Assembly: GCA_946811695.1 (NCBI GenBank)
Contig: OX328132.1
Coordinates: forward strand, 121,718,235 to 121,782,234
Direction: 5' to 3'
Length of the DNA: 64,000 nt
Source: Gonocerus acuteangulatus
Taxonomy: Eukaryota; Arthropoda; Insecta; Hemiptera; Coreidae
A program made the position numbers and the translations under genes. The number at the start of each line of letters is the position of its first letter. Position 1 is the first letter of the stretch. Below, piece by piece: positions 33,691 to 44,875 of this stretch. The notes below the pieces were generated by a model that saw only the letters and a list, made by a program, of their open reading frames with translations, did not search any database and was not told where the DNA came from.

Positions 33691-34672
33691 CACCAGTATA
33701 TTGGTACTTTGTTGTGTAAGGGTTTAAAATTGAGTGCCAGAGTTCTATTCATTATACACTGTAAGTCCCACTAATCTTTAGTCGAACTTAAAATTTTATA
33801 TTTGAATATTTTTGACATATTGAAAGCTGATGAAAGAATTATTAACAAGAAAATGTTCCCCACCAAAAAAACAGGAGACAAAATTTTAATTGAATTACGC
33901 TATCCTGAGAAAAAAATAAATATCTGCTGTCTTCTTTTACTTAAATTTTCATAATAGGGGTTACATATTCCATTATTACTTACTTCAGTAGATAGAAAGA
34001 TAGAATCAGGGCTCCTAAGGGTAAAAAAAACTTTACCTTATAATATTGATAGAGTTTATATACCTTTATTCGAGATCTACAGCATGTTAATGTGGAAATG
34101 ATTTTCACAAAACAGTTGATGCGGGTGGCCTCGTCAGACATTGCACAAAAAAAAAAAAAATTGATGAACACGATTAAAAGTAGAAAATATTTCTACTTAT
34201 AATACCATTCGTTTGTTTAAATATTATTCAGAAACTTGAGTTTTTAATTATATAACTGCTTCATGATCGGGTATTATAAATGATGTACCTGAGTTGTGGG
34301 AACCCTAACAGTAGACCTAAGAGTTTCTTACATTTCTACTTGTACAGTATAGGTCTTTCACTTTCATTAATATCTTTCAAAACGGGCCATCAAAGCCTCA
34401 TCTGTAATTAATATGAAAATGATAGGCATTTAATGCTGAGGTAAAATTAATACTTGTTTTAGCATTCAAAAAGAATTTTCTGATACGCTTTTCCATTTGA
34501 ATATTTTTTGGAGGGGGAAAGGATTTTTAAATTTCTTTAATAATCTACTGAAATATCTGAAATTAGAGGATAAAAATGAAACAAACAAGTTTTACAGCAG
34601 CTCTCTTTTATGTTTTACTGAAATAAAAGTCATTTTTCCAATGAAAATTTGAATAAACGGTAAGTATGTATG

Positions 34673-34675
<3 letters not shown>
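33691..34675. other. Anonymous AT-rich DNA
   Basis: Begins with a fragment of the TATTGGTACTT repeat (to about 33,735); beyond that nothing recognisable. Confidence 0.5.

Positions 34676-34676
<1 letters not shown>

Positions 34677-34732
<56 letters not shown>
34677..34732. repeat. Compound (TA)n(CA)n microsatellite
   Basis: About 44 bp of TA repeats run into a short CACACA stretch. Confidence 0.95.
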
Positions 34733-34744
34733 AATACAAATACA

Positions 34745-35085
34745 AATATATACTTCTTTATCATCCTCTGTGTGCCTTTAAGCTTGGAGATGCCTTGGCC
34801 CAAGACTACCATGCATCACAATCCCAAGCCAGCACCTCGTGGAGTTCAGAATCCTGTCAGAAGCCAGAAAATGAGGTCCATCCATAGCAGTCTCGGCCTT
34901 CCTCTTGGATGATGTCCAGTGGGCCAGGCCTCGTAGAACTTCCATGGATGTCCATTCTGCATAGATGCCATAACCACCAAAGCTGCTTCTTGACTGTTGT
35001 CTTCAAGACTGAGTTGCAGAGATAACGAGAGACTTGTCAGAGCTAGCACTCTCCAGTGATACTTCATTTCCAGACAGTTGCCCTA
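34745..35085 (-). pseudogene. Probable LINE (non-LTR retrotransposon) ORF2 C-terminal remnant
   Basis: On the minus strand a 73-codon frame (34,846-35,067) includes GHHPRGRPRLLWMD. Non-LTR retrotransposon ORF2 proteins commonly end in a GKRPRGRPR.RW.D-type motif. The sequence continues, in shifting frames, with wording like LGQGISKLKG toward 34,750, where such proteins usually end. A fragment of a few dozen codons cannot name the clade. It is not intact: the upstream RT is absent and the frame is broken. Confidence 0.5.
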
Positions 35086-35370
35086 CTCTGGAAGTGGACT
35101 ATAGTCTCCCCCTAACTGTATCTTCTGATAGTTTCTTCTTCATTATGTAATTAGTTAATGGATTAACCCAGTAGCCCTTTAAAAAATTAATCAGTAATTT
35201 TTTTTTCAGGATCTATGAACTGGGTCCTCCATTTCTTGTCATTGTAATTGTAGATATGGAACAAATGAAAACTCGTAAAACAACAACAATATTTATGCCA
35301 TTAGTCACAGCCTCCTCAAGAGAGACTTTGTGAGTCAGGATGTGAATTATTGAGGACATTATAGACAACA

Positions 35371-35721
35371 GTTAGGGGGCGTCGTTAGCTCAGTGGTAGA
35401 GCACTGGACTAATAAGCTGGAGGACCTGAGTTCAAATTCCAAGCAAGGACTAAAGATTTTTTCTTCTAGTGTCTTCACTCATGGGTTAGGTTCGGCCTCC
35501 CTGACCATTCCTAGGCCAACCCAGCCTTTAATGAATTTAATAATGGGTACCTTGGTGCTAATGGCTCTAGCATTCGAAGCAGCAAGGGGAAAATCAGGCG
35601 GCCAGAGCATAATAGTGACCACACTATCTTCCTAGTGTGCCCTATGGTCATGAATCAGATACCTCTATAGTATCTGCCCCTCCGGGCCCTTGTGGACTGT
35701 TACAGGACTGATTTTTTCTTT
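35371..35721 (+). repeat. SINE-B, tRNA-derived, full-length copy
   Basis: The head resembles a tRNA (GTTAGCTCAGTGGTAGAGCA as A box region, GAGTTCAAATTCC as B box) with CTAATAA in the anticodon position, recalling tRNA-Ile. A body of about 270 bp ends in a T-rich tail. It is flanked by a perfect 12-bp target-site duplication, TTATAGACAACA at 35,359-35,370 and 35,722-35,733, which fixes both ends. The 80-codon frame over it is not a gene. Confidence 0.9.
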
Positions 35722-35924
35722 TTATAGACAACAATAATTGGTCAGATGTCCAAAACATTCTACTGGAGATAATTTGTCCTGAATTACTTAATTGAATCAG
35801 CAAAGTGTAAATGTCCTTTTCTATTATTTAGTTTCCTATTTTATTTGATTTGAAACAAAACAGCCTCATCTAGTTTTAATTGGTATGTTCAATGAAATTT
35901 TTATTTAAACCTCTGTGTTCTCTA

Positions 35925-36238
35925 AGGGGAAAAAAAATCTGTCCCATATTAGACCACGAGGGCCCTTATTCTGTATCTGTTTCTTGACCATACAGCACAC
36001 TGTCAACCTATTATGGTCAGAACTATGCTCTGGCCGCCTGATTTTCTCCTTTGCAGGTACCCAATATTAAATTAATTAAAGGGTGGGTTTGCCTAGGTAC
36101 GGACAGGGAGGCTGAATGGTTGCTCTTCACCAACACGATAATAAATATAAAAATCTTTAGTGTGCTCGGGATTTGAACTCCAGTTCTCCAGCATACTAGT
36201 CCAGTGCTCTACCACTCAGCTAATCTTGCCCCCCCCCC
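35925..36238 (-). repeat. SINE-B, second copy in opposite orientation
   Basis: On the minus strand it starts with a G-run and ATTAGCTGAGTGGTAGAGCA and shares the SINE-B body (CAGGCGGCCAGAGCAT). Flanks ACCTCTGTGTTCTCTA (35,909-35,924) and ACCTTTGTGTTCTCTA (36,239-36,254) form a 16-bp target-site duplication with one mismatch. It lies tail to tail with the 35,371 copy, about 200 bp apart. Confidence 0.88.
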
Positions 36239-36254
36239 ACCTTTGTGTTCTCTA

Positions 36255-37302
36255 CAACATTTAAATTTTATTTTTTGAAAAAATTGAAATTTTATATTTT
36301 TATTCTCTAACTGATTTGATGTCCACATATTCAATAAAATTAATATTTTTATCTTCATATTATCCACCTGATTTTATTTTGGTGTATTAAATGAAATTTG
36401 TATTTTTGTTTTCGTATTTTTAACCTGATTGTATTCAATGAAATGTTTCCCTTAGATTTTCAGTGCTCATGATTGCTTTTTATTAACTCCATCTTTATAT
36501 ATTTTTTTTTTTCAGGACTCTCCATCCTTTCTAAGAACTGCTAAAGTATTAAAATATATAATCACCTAGCCTGATATGATATTAACCATGCACTACCTAA
36601 TTGTATTTAACTTCCCCATAATCTCCTACCTTTCCTAGCTTCTTAACTTTCAAGTTTCTATCCTTCATGAAAAATCAAGAGCTTGAGGCACTGCAAGACA
36701 ATATTAAATAGTAATTTTTTAGTATTAGACTGTGAAATGCTAGCTTTGATAGATGAAACAGGGAAAACAGGATTGGTTTGTAAGGCGATATTATCAATCA
36801 GGTGGTTTATGTCATTTAGGGAAATCATTAAGACGTCAAAAAAGTTAGCCCACGTAAGTAGTTTAAAACAAATCCTTAACCAAGGAATAATTGTTGGAGA
36901 GGCAAATCATCCCGTCTACCGAAGGAAAATTAAATACTCCTACAATAATGGTGACGGTAATTATAATATCTAATCAAAATAATATTAACAAATACTACAT
37001 GATGATTGTGAAACTATAAATGGAACAGTTTTAGGAAAACCCTCTTTTCCGACTTAATCCACTCACTAATGCATCAATCCATAGCCAGTTGATATAAGAA
37101 CTCAGTAACTTCTTTTCCTTATATTTCCGAATCTCCACTATATTTTATCTCTATAGATTTATTAATTTTCTCAGTTTTAAGCTCTTTGAATATATTCATA
37201 AAGAACATGAATTTTTTCATAAACATTAGCATTGAGACCCTAGTTTTATCTTTCATTTTTCTGAATCCCATCCGGTATAAACATTTTAAAATAAATGCTT
37301 CA
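36255..37302. other. Anonymous AT-rich DNA
   Basis: A 96-codon frame at 36,683-36,973 has no recognisable domain; nothing else is visible. Confidence 0.5.
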
Positions 37303-37510
37303 GCTCTTTGGTCCCTATAGCAGAAGGTTTGCCTTGTACTCCTCTCTCCCTTTGGTCCACATAGCAGAAGGTTTGGCTTCTTGTACTCTTCCCTCTCTTT
37401 GGTCCCTATAGCAGAAGGTTTGCCTTCTTGTACTCCTCCCTCTCTTTGGTCCCTATAGCAGAAGGTTTGCCTTCTTGTATTTGTCCTTCTCTTTGGTCTG
37501 CATTGGAGAA
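37303..37510. repeat. Minisatellite, same ~47-bp unit, about 4.5 copies
   Basis: Units with CTTTGGTCC and GCAGAAGGTTTGCC match the 33,246-33,690 array in the same orientation, including flank wording around the unit start. The last unit is strongly diverged. Confidence 0.9.
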
Positions 37511-37689
37511 GGTGTGCCTACTTGCAGTTAGGCTGTCCCTGAAGAGGCATCAAAATGGATGTGAAACCGGTGAGTCATTTTTAATGAAATGACCTATATG
37601 TATATTGTTTTTAATTGACCTGCCTCTTTTATGAAAATATTTTTTCCCAACCAAGAACTGAAAGTATTTATATATAATATTCCTTTCAA

Positions 37690-38045
37690 TGAGACCATGG
37701 GTGTATATAAGGGGGGGGGACTGAGGGGCTGAATGGTTGCTCTTCACCAACACGATAATAAATATAAAAATCTTTAGTGTGCTCGGGATTTGAACTCCAG
37801 TTCTCCAGCATACTAGGCCCCCAGAAATTTTGATTTGATCGGTAAAAATTTCATAAAACCCTTAAAAATAAATTAAATAAGATCATTTAGTTCATAAGAC
37901 ATATTCTATTTTGGGTGTAATAGCGTTTAAGTTGGCTAAAACTCTTCCAAGATCTAAATTGTTAGTACTCCATACACCGGAAATGGTCTCAGCCTCCCCC
38001 CAAACTATTCCCAGCCCCCTCCGAAATTGTTTTCTATAAACACCC
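37690..38045. repeat. Dispersed repeat with G-run (copy 2, reverse) carrying a nested insert
   Basis: Reverse complement of 26,572-26,815, from CATGGGTGTATATAAGGGGG to CCCAGCCCCCTCCGAAATT, interrupted at 37,728-37,818 by a SINE-B fragment. Confidence 0.6.
37728..37818 (-). repeat. SINE-B internal fragment
   Basis: About 90 bp from GGCTGAATGGTTGCTC to CTCCAGCATACTAG match 36,112-36,202 of the neighbouring SINE-B exactly by eye. Both the tRNA head's 5' part and the tail are missing. Confidence 0.8.
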
Positions 38046-39028
38046 ATGAATGAGACACTCTCAATTAGTTTCCCAGTTTCATATCAATGGCAACAAAAAA
38101 TATAATTCAGCTAACACATAAAACTTGAAGGGGATCAAACTTGTTTTTTTTTTTTAATTTATTAATTAAAGGTCCTCTGACTGCCTGGGTCATTAGCATC
38201 ATTGAACTCTGTTCTTACAATTTTTATACAGATTTTAGTACGCAGGGCGATATTGTTCATGAAGTCAGAGGTCTGGTCAAGTTTTAACAAGGTATGAAAT
38301 AAATATTGCCTTCACGCTTTTCAATTTTGATATTTTATCAAACTTTGGCTACATTTGGGGATGTGAAGGACGAACAGGCAAAATAAACACACACTCATGT
38401 GAATATATATACACACATGCACACAGCTTATCAAGTCCTTGCAAACGTGCTTTAATTTTTTTCCTAATATAATTCAGTGTTGTGTTTGATTTTCCTGTTG
38501 ATCCACTATTGTTAATTTCATATATTAATATTAAATTAAAATAAATAAAACGGTCCTAAGCCCGGTCCATACTTAAATGGCGACGCAACAAAATGATGGA
38601 AGGACAGTGAAATACATAAATAAATACTACACGTCTTATCTTGTGCCTCTTCAGGAGTTTATAACAAATCCTATTTATATCACATCTTAATATTATTCCC
38701 CGCCCAAAAGTGCCAAATCTTCCACGGACTAGCAGTGTCAAGATTGAAAGATTCAACAAATGTTTAGTGAGTGATAAAAATGCCACAATATTGCTTATTG
38801 AATGTACCTACTCGATATTTTTGTTTAAGTAGATTTTTAGCGATGTACGGAGCACACTACGAATATAGACGGATTCGTTTTGGAAAAAATACCCTCTTAA
38901 GCCATTTTCCTATCTTTTATAAGAAAAGCTTTCTTTAAAAAATTGATAAAACCAATTTTCAAATCAATCGCCTCATTGGACAACAATTATTTTTAAACGA
39001 GAACAATAATCTTTTTGAAAGGTAGGGA
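38046..39028. other. Anonymous AT-rich DNA
   Basis: No gene or repeat family recognised. Confidence 0.5.
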
Positions 39029-39259
39029 TTGTCGGGGTTCGGTCACTGCTACTTAATAAAACTACATTTTATCGTAAAAATGGTTTTATTGTGCCGACGT
39101 TTCGGCTTGAACTTCAAGCCTTCATCAGGGCGATGGGAAGGTTGAGAACTATACCTCACCGATGTGTGATCATTTCTCATAGCCGAAACGTCGGCACAAT
39201 AAAACCATTTTTACGATAAAATGTAGTTTTATTAAGTAGCAGTGACCGTACCCCGACAA
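39029..39259. repeat. PLE-type terminal repeat arranged as a 79-bp hairpin
   Basis: Arms 39,029-39,107 and 39,181-39,259 are reverse complements with about one mismatch, separated by 73 bp. They read GTCGGGGTTCGGTCACTG, then AATAAAACTACATTTTATCG, and reach GACGTTTCGGCT at the inner side. The wording is that of a PLE terminal repeat carrying a hammerhead core. Beyond the arms comes CAACGGTCAACGATCTCCTC, also found after the related motif at 39,799. Confidence 0.75.
39098..39129 (-). ncRNA. Hammerhead-like core, third PLE family
   Basis: Minus strand: CTGATGA, extra A, a perfect GGCTTG/CAAGCC stem with loop AAGTT, then GAAAC and GTCGGC. The motif straddles the inner end of the left hairpin arm; the opposite arm has GCCGAAACGTCGGC without the CTGATGA box. 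Confidence 0.55.
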
Positions 39260-39798
39260 TCCCTACCTTGCATTATCAACGGTCAACGATCTCCTCTCAA
39301 TAATCTTTTTGAATGTTAAAGGAAATTTAATTGAGAAAATTATTCAAAAAAATTAGATTAACTTAAGTCAAAATGTTCAGATTAAGGAAAATCATGACTC
39401 CACTGTTCTTGGAGTAGGTATTTAAATTTGATTCGAAGTAAAATTAGCATATTGATGTAAGTTTCTTACAAAAATAGTATGAACTTTAAAAAGAAAATAC
39501 TAGTCGTTTTTTATTCCAAATGTCAGTGAAAATAAAAATGATATGAAAACATGCGGAGGAGACGCAGTTCCTGCGAGTTGGACTTTCTTCAGTGGAGTTT
39601 GGTTCTGGGGTCGTTTTATGTATTTTGATTTATACTCAAATAAATGCAATTACATTCAGTGTGTCAAAGGGAAATGTTTTAATTAATGGAAAATAGTATA
39701 AGCTATAGTACAGACTTTCTGTATAATTATTTTCTATTTTTTGAATCTCTTTATAAATTTTAAACTAGTATTAACACTGTCCTACCTGTTTTACAGCC
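39260..39798. other. Anonymous AT-rich DNA
   Basis: No feature recognised between the two PLE terminal fragments. Confidence 0.5.
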
Positions 39799-39945
39799 CT
39801 GATGAAGGCTTGAATTTCAAGTCGAAACTTCGGCGAATAATAAAACCCATTTACACGTGTAAAATGTAGTTTTATTAAGAAATATCGAGCGAGCACTGAA
39901 AATTCCTACCTTCGCATCACCAATGGTCAACGATCTCCTCTTAAT
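39799..39945 (+). repeat. PLE terminal fragment with degenerate hammerhead-like core
   Basis: CTGATGA, extra A, GGCTTG...CAAGTC, GAAAC at 39,799-39,828 (one stem mismatch). AATAAAACCCATTTAC, AAAATGTAGTTTTATTAAG and ATGGTCAACGATCTCCTCTT follow, as in the 39,029 element. It is a diverged, solo copy of the same family. Confidence 0.6.
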
Positions 39946-40397
39946 GAAAATAGTATAATTTCTCTTTCTATAATTCCAGTTTGAGTTTTGTAGAGGTGAT
40001 GATTTATTTGAATAATTACTCTTTTGTATGGACAACAAATGAAATCGAGATGTAATAGAAAGCCTAACATGCCTCTTTTAGTGTAAATTGAAAAGGTTTC
40101 CAATGCAGGGTTTTTTTTTTTTAGCGAGTAGCCTCAAAAGAAAGTGAAATAAAAGAAGAAGACAAATGTGTATGTGTACGATAAATAATAACAATAGTGA
40201 ACAAATCGGGGAGGATAGCACATAAACATCACTTATTCTGTGCTGAAGCACATTTGAAGGGGTGCAGCCACATTTGATAATAAATGTATTCAAACAGGAG
40301 TTATGGCATAGTTTATAAAAGGATAGAAAGCTAGGCAACAAGAAGACTTAGTAGAAAAGCAAGTAGAAACTTGAAATAGAGGTGAGTGTTTTTTGTT

Positions 40398-40398
<1 letters not shown>

Positions 40399-40448
<50 letters not shown>
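40399..40448. repeat. Poly-T tract (~50 bp)
   Basis: Uninterrupted T run, which could be the reverse-complement tail of a poly-A element whose body I could not identify. Confidence 0.95.
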
Positions 40449-40453
<5 letters not shown>

Positions 40454-40501
40454 TTGATAGTGTGTTAGGAATGAAAGAGGAAGAGACACTTGGAGGGGAA
40501 T

Positions 40502-40960
40502 AGTTACGAAAAGGGGTTAATAACAACTCAGGTGTTAGGTGGATACAGACCTTGGAGTCTAGGGAAGGCCTGTAGGATCCAGAGGGCTGAAACTAGTCAT
40601 TAAAAACCTCCTGAAACGGGCTTATCTTAGTCCTTTGTCATTGACCAGGTCGGAAGGGGGCTTTGGAGGAAGAGCAGTTACGAAAAGGGATTAATAACAA
40701 CTCACGTGTTAGGTGGGTGTAGACCTTAGAGTCTAGGGAAGGCCTGTAGGATCCAGAGGGACGAAACTAGTCTTGAAGAACCTCTTGAAACTGGCTTATC
40801 ATAGTCCTTTGTCATTGACCAGGTCGGAAGGGGGCTTTGGGGGAAGAGTAGTTACGAAAAGGGATTAAAAACAACTCAGGTGTTACCTCTTGAAACTGGC
40901 TTATCATAGTCCTTTGTCATTGACCAGGTCGGAAGAGGGATTTGAGAAGGAGAATACAGG
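40502..40960. repeat. Tandem repeat, 174-bp unit, about 2.6 copies
   Basis: AGTTACGAAAAGGG recurs at 40,502, 40,676 and 40,850. Units carry GGAAGGCCTGTAGGATCCAG and CATTGACCAGGTCGGAAG. The third unit has an internal deletion joining GGTGTTA to CCTCTTGAAACTGG. Confidence 0.9.
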
Positions 40961-41490
40961 CAGAAATAGAGACCAATGAGTGAGCGTCCATCTACAAAGA
41001 GCGGGCCCAATGAAACCTAGATTTGAACAGGTATCAAACCGGTTTTACCTGCTTCGCCATCTTGCTTTCTGCGAACTACTCTTCACCTGTATGGCTACAT
41101 TCTCAATTCTGAGAGGATTTATACCAACAGCCCTAACCTAATAGCATTCTGGTTTATAAGTAAAAGCTGCCCGGAAAGCCCAGTATGCTATACTTAAATT
41201 TCTGATTTTACAATGAAAAAGTAAAACATCTTCTCATGCGGAAAGACTGATTTGATGGAAAGAGGCTCATTCTATTGTAATAAAGAAGTATCATATATTT
41301 AGGTAATGATATATTTATATAAGAATCCATCAAATACACCAGTATTAAAAATATTACGCAATAAAAGAAAGAAATGTATTTTTCTTACTTTAGAAAAGAA
41401 AAAAAAAAACAAGAAACTCGAGCTTTAAATATTAAGTACAACTAAACGGAAAATGTTTAATGCCAAGAAAAGGGGCTTAAGCATCTCTCA

Positions 41491-41890
41491 TAAGTTCTCT
41501 GAAGTTCAATTTGTAATATTTATTATGAATAAGAAGAACTGAAGTGAAGTAATCCAATATGTTCTAGGAACTCCGATTTCTAAATTTCATCATTCATTGC
41601 GATACTGGAGTCTTTAAATATTGAATGCATCCGAATTGTTTAAAAAATCGGCAATTCTATGAATAAAACTTTCAGCCAATAAGTTCTCTGAAGTTCAATT
41701 TGTAATATTTATTATGAATAAGAAGAACTGAAGTGAAGTAATCCAATTAGTTCTAGGAACTCCGATTTCTAAATTTCATCATTCATTGCGATACTGGAGT
41801 CTTTAAATATTGAATGCATCTGAATTGTTTAAAAATCGGCAATTCTATGAATAAAACTTTCAGCCAATAAGTTCTCTGAAGTTCGATATC
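41491..41890. repeat. Tandem repeat, 188-189-bp unit, about 2.1 copies
   Basis: TAAGTTCTCTGAAGTTC occurs at 41,491, 41,680 and 41,868; the first two units differ at only a few bases. Confidence 0.92.
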
Positions 41891-42003
41891 ATGTGAGATT
41901 GATTTTAATCAAGTTTTGAATAATAAAATGTACATTTGATGTTTGTTTCTTGTAATAAATACGAATACTAATATATTCCGGTTTCATTTTCACTAATAAA
42001 ACT

Positions 42004-43113
42004 ATGTCATTGCCTATTGAAGCTAATTATGGTTGTACAATGAGTGCGAGAAGTCCATGTCATTGCCTATTGAAGCTAATTATGGTTGTATAATGAGTGC
42101 GAGAAGTCCATGTCATTGCCTATTGAAGCTAATTATGGTTGTATAATGAGTGCGAGAAGTCCATGTCATTGCCTATTGAAGCTAATTATGGTTGTATAAT
42201 GAGTGCGAGAAGTCCATGTCATTGCCTATTGAAGCTAATTATGGTTGTATAATGAGTGCGAGAAGTCCATGTCATTGCCTATTGAAGCTAATTATGGTTG
42301 TATAATGAGTGCGAGAAGTCCATGTCATTGCCTATTGAAGCTAATTATGGTTGTATAATGAGTGCGAGAAGTCCATGTCATTGCCTATTGAAGCTAATTA
42401 TGGTTGTATAATGAGTGCGAGAAGTCCATGTCATTGCCTATTGAAGCTAATTATGGTTGTATAATGAGTGCGAGAAGTCCATGTCATTGCCTATTGAAGC
42501 TAATTATGGTTGTATAATGAGTGCGAGAAGTCCATGTCATTGCCTATTGAAGCTAATTATGGTTGTATAATGAGTGCGAGAAGTCCATGTCATTGCCTAT
42601 TGAAGCTAATTATGGTTGTATAATGAGTGCGAGAAGTCCATGTCATTGCCTATTGAAGCTAATTATGGTTGTATAATGAGTGCGAGAAGTCCATGTCATT
42701 GCCTATTGAAGCTAATTATGGTTGTATAATGAGTGCGAGAAGTCCATGTCATTGCCTATTGAAGCTAATTATGGTTGTATAATGAGTGCGAGAAGTCCAT
42801 GTCATTGCCTATTGAAGCTAATTATGGTTGTACAATGAGTGCGAGAAGTCCATGTCATTGCCTATTGAAGCTAATTATGGTTGTATAATGAGTGCGAGAA
42901 GTCCATGTCATTGCCTATTGAAGCTAATTATGGTTGTACAATGAGTGCGAGAAGTCCATGTCATTGCCTATTGAAGCTAATTATGGTTGTATAATGAGTG
43001 CGAGAAGTCCATGTCATTGCCTATTGAAGCTAATTATGGTTGTATAATGAGTGCGAGAAGTCCATGTCATTGCCTATTGAAGCTAATTATGGTTGAGTGC
43101 GAGAATTCCATGA
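42004..43113. repeat. Minisatellite, 53-bp unit, 20 full copies plus one truncated
   Basis: Unit from ATGTCATTGCCTATTGAAG through GGTTGTATAATGAGTGCGAG to AAGTCC, in exact 53-bp steps from 42,004 to 43,064. Units 1, 16 and 18 have TGTACAATG in place of TGTATAATG; otherwise the units look identical. The last unit lacks a few bases and then diverges. There are no unique spacers. Confidence 0.98.
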
Positions 43114-44560
43114 AATTGGTGTTTTCATAATATCATTATTTCAATTTGTAATTTATTTTCCCAACGTTATTCAATTCGGACACTTAAACAAAAGTACTAC
43201 AACCCCAATCGGTATTCATTTAAAACAAATTTTTAATTTTGGTATCCTTTTTCATTGGGATAGTACATTTTTTTTAAAATTTGTTATTGTAGTATATTCG
43301 AAAAGAACCTACTGCACAAATATTGTCAATACTTCTTGTAAGAATATTGCTAAAGAAGATTCAGCTATTGATTTTTGCGTTTGAGTTATTGATTTTCGTT
43401 TTTAAATTACCCGTTCTAGAGGAATCCAAAATTCCAGGTGCCCCCCGCAATTGAATTATTAGAAAAAACTGTATTTCTGCCCTCTGTGCTGATCTCATTG
43501 GTACCCCCTCCACCTCGATGACGCGAAGGCCACGCGACACTCCAGTCTTGAATCGGTCGCGTTCCATAATATACTTTTCGTGAAACTCTCCTCCGTCCTT
43601 GGGCAGCCATGTTACCTTCAGAATTGTAAGTACATTTTCTCTTCTCCTGGTGCATGGAAACAGCTTAATTTGAATAAGTCTTAAAGCAAATGTGTGTTCC
43701 TTCAATAATTTAGTGTTTTTTGTCGGATTTTATCGAGATTAAATGCTTGAGAACTCACAGTTCGCTACTCTACCCTCGTGGGATCTGTGAAAAGGAAATT
43801 ATTCAAATTAGAAGTCTTTCTATGAATATTTAAGTCCTAAAACGTGTTTTTCAGATTGAATTGATAATGTTAGTTGCTAAAATGTTGAATTTCTACAGCC
43901 TAATATCTCAAAAGTGTATTTAGAGTAAATGGTGCAATTCCAGAAAATGCGAAGCCAGTCTTTGCAGAAGGGAAGACATATTGAATACGTCATACACACA
44001 GAGTGAAAATATATTTTAACTATTAAATATATAATATTAGAAAATATTCCTCGATACTTAATATATTCAATAAATCATGGGTTTTTATTTCGATAGCAGT
44101 CACCGATTCGTTTCTATGACAAAATAAAATCCGGATAAAACTGGATTTGAAAAACCACATTTTCGCAGTAGGTAACACAACGTGGTTGAGGGAAAAGGGA
44201 AATTAAAAAAATACCTTTATTTTCCACTTTTTTTTTCTAAAAAAAAATAAAGAAACCTTTTCCCTATTCGTGCTAATGTAGTAATAATCTTTTAATATAA
44301 AATAAAAATTACAACAATAACTTTCCGTTATATTTACAAGTTACGGCAAAAGCTATCCAGTGAATATTTATAAGAATAAAAAAAAATCGTTATTTAAAAA
44401 GAAAATTCCTATATTTATAAATTAATCTGAGCCACTTAATTTAATATCAGTTAAATAATTGGGGGTGTTATGTAATTGGAGTGTAAAATATAAAAACTAA
44501 ACGGACAGTCGTATTCATTGCTCATTAGGTGAGCGGTATAATTGCAAGTGGCCCAATCGT
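43114..44560. other. Mostly anonymous DNA with a locally GC-richer block
   Basis: At 43,430-43,640 GC content rises and a 114-codon minus-strand frame (43,361-43,705) and a shorter overlapping frame are open. I recognise no domain in either; it could be an exon or transposon fragment. Confidence 0.35.
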
Positions 44561-44580
44561 TTGTTCTACATGGGATGGGG

Positions 44581-44638
44581 ACCCGCCTGGCGGGTCGTGG
44601 GCCTGGTGGCAAAGGACGGGTGCACCCGCCAGGCGGGT
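44581..44638. repeat. GC-rich palindrome pair
   Basis: ACCCGCCTGGCGGGT at 44,581-44,595 and its reverse complement ACCCGCCAGGCGGGT at 44,624-44,638. Each is itself a near-perfect palindrome, in otherwise AT-rich DNA. Confidence 0.8.
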
Positions 44639-44874
44639 TCTGGGCAATGAACGTTTAAATAAATGAAAGAATGAAGTTAACTTTTTACTTTGATAGGTGT
44701 CTATATTTTTATTATAGAAAAATAAAATGAAACTATTTAAAAAGCTAGTCTTTCCACTAGCTGGAAATGCCATTTGACCTTGAAGGGGTGGACGCAGATG
44801 TGTATCTCTTTTGGAAAACGTATTCATATTCATGAATACATATGCATATATAAACAAATATATCTATATATCTA

Positions 44875-44875
<1 letters not shown>

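Noticed and set aside
35371..35440. Functional tRNA-Ile gene
   Set aside because: The tRNA-like part has imperfect stems, runs directly into a SINE body and is flanked by a target-site duplication; it is a SINE head.
42004..43113. CRISPR-like regular repeats
   Set aside because: The units are contiguous 53-bp tandem copies without spacers, in an animal genome; this is a minisatellite.
43361..43705. A host exon in the GC-richer block
   Set aside because: Two competing frames are open, no domain is recognised and no convincing splice sites could be assigned, so I list it only as anonymous sequence.
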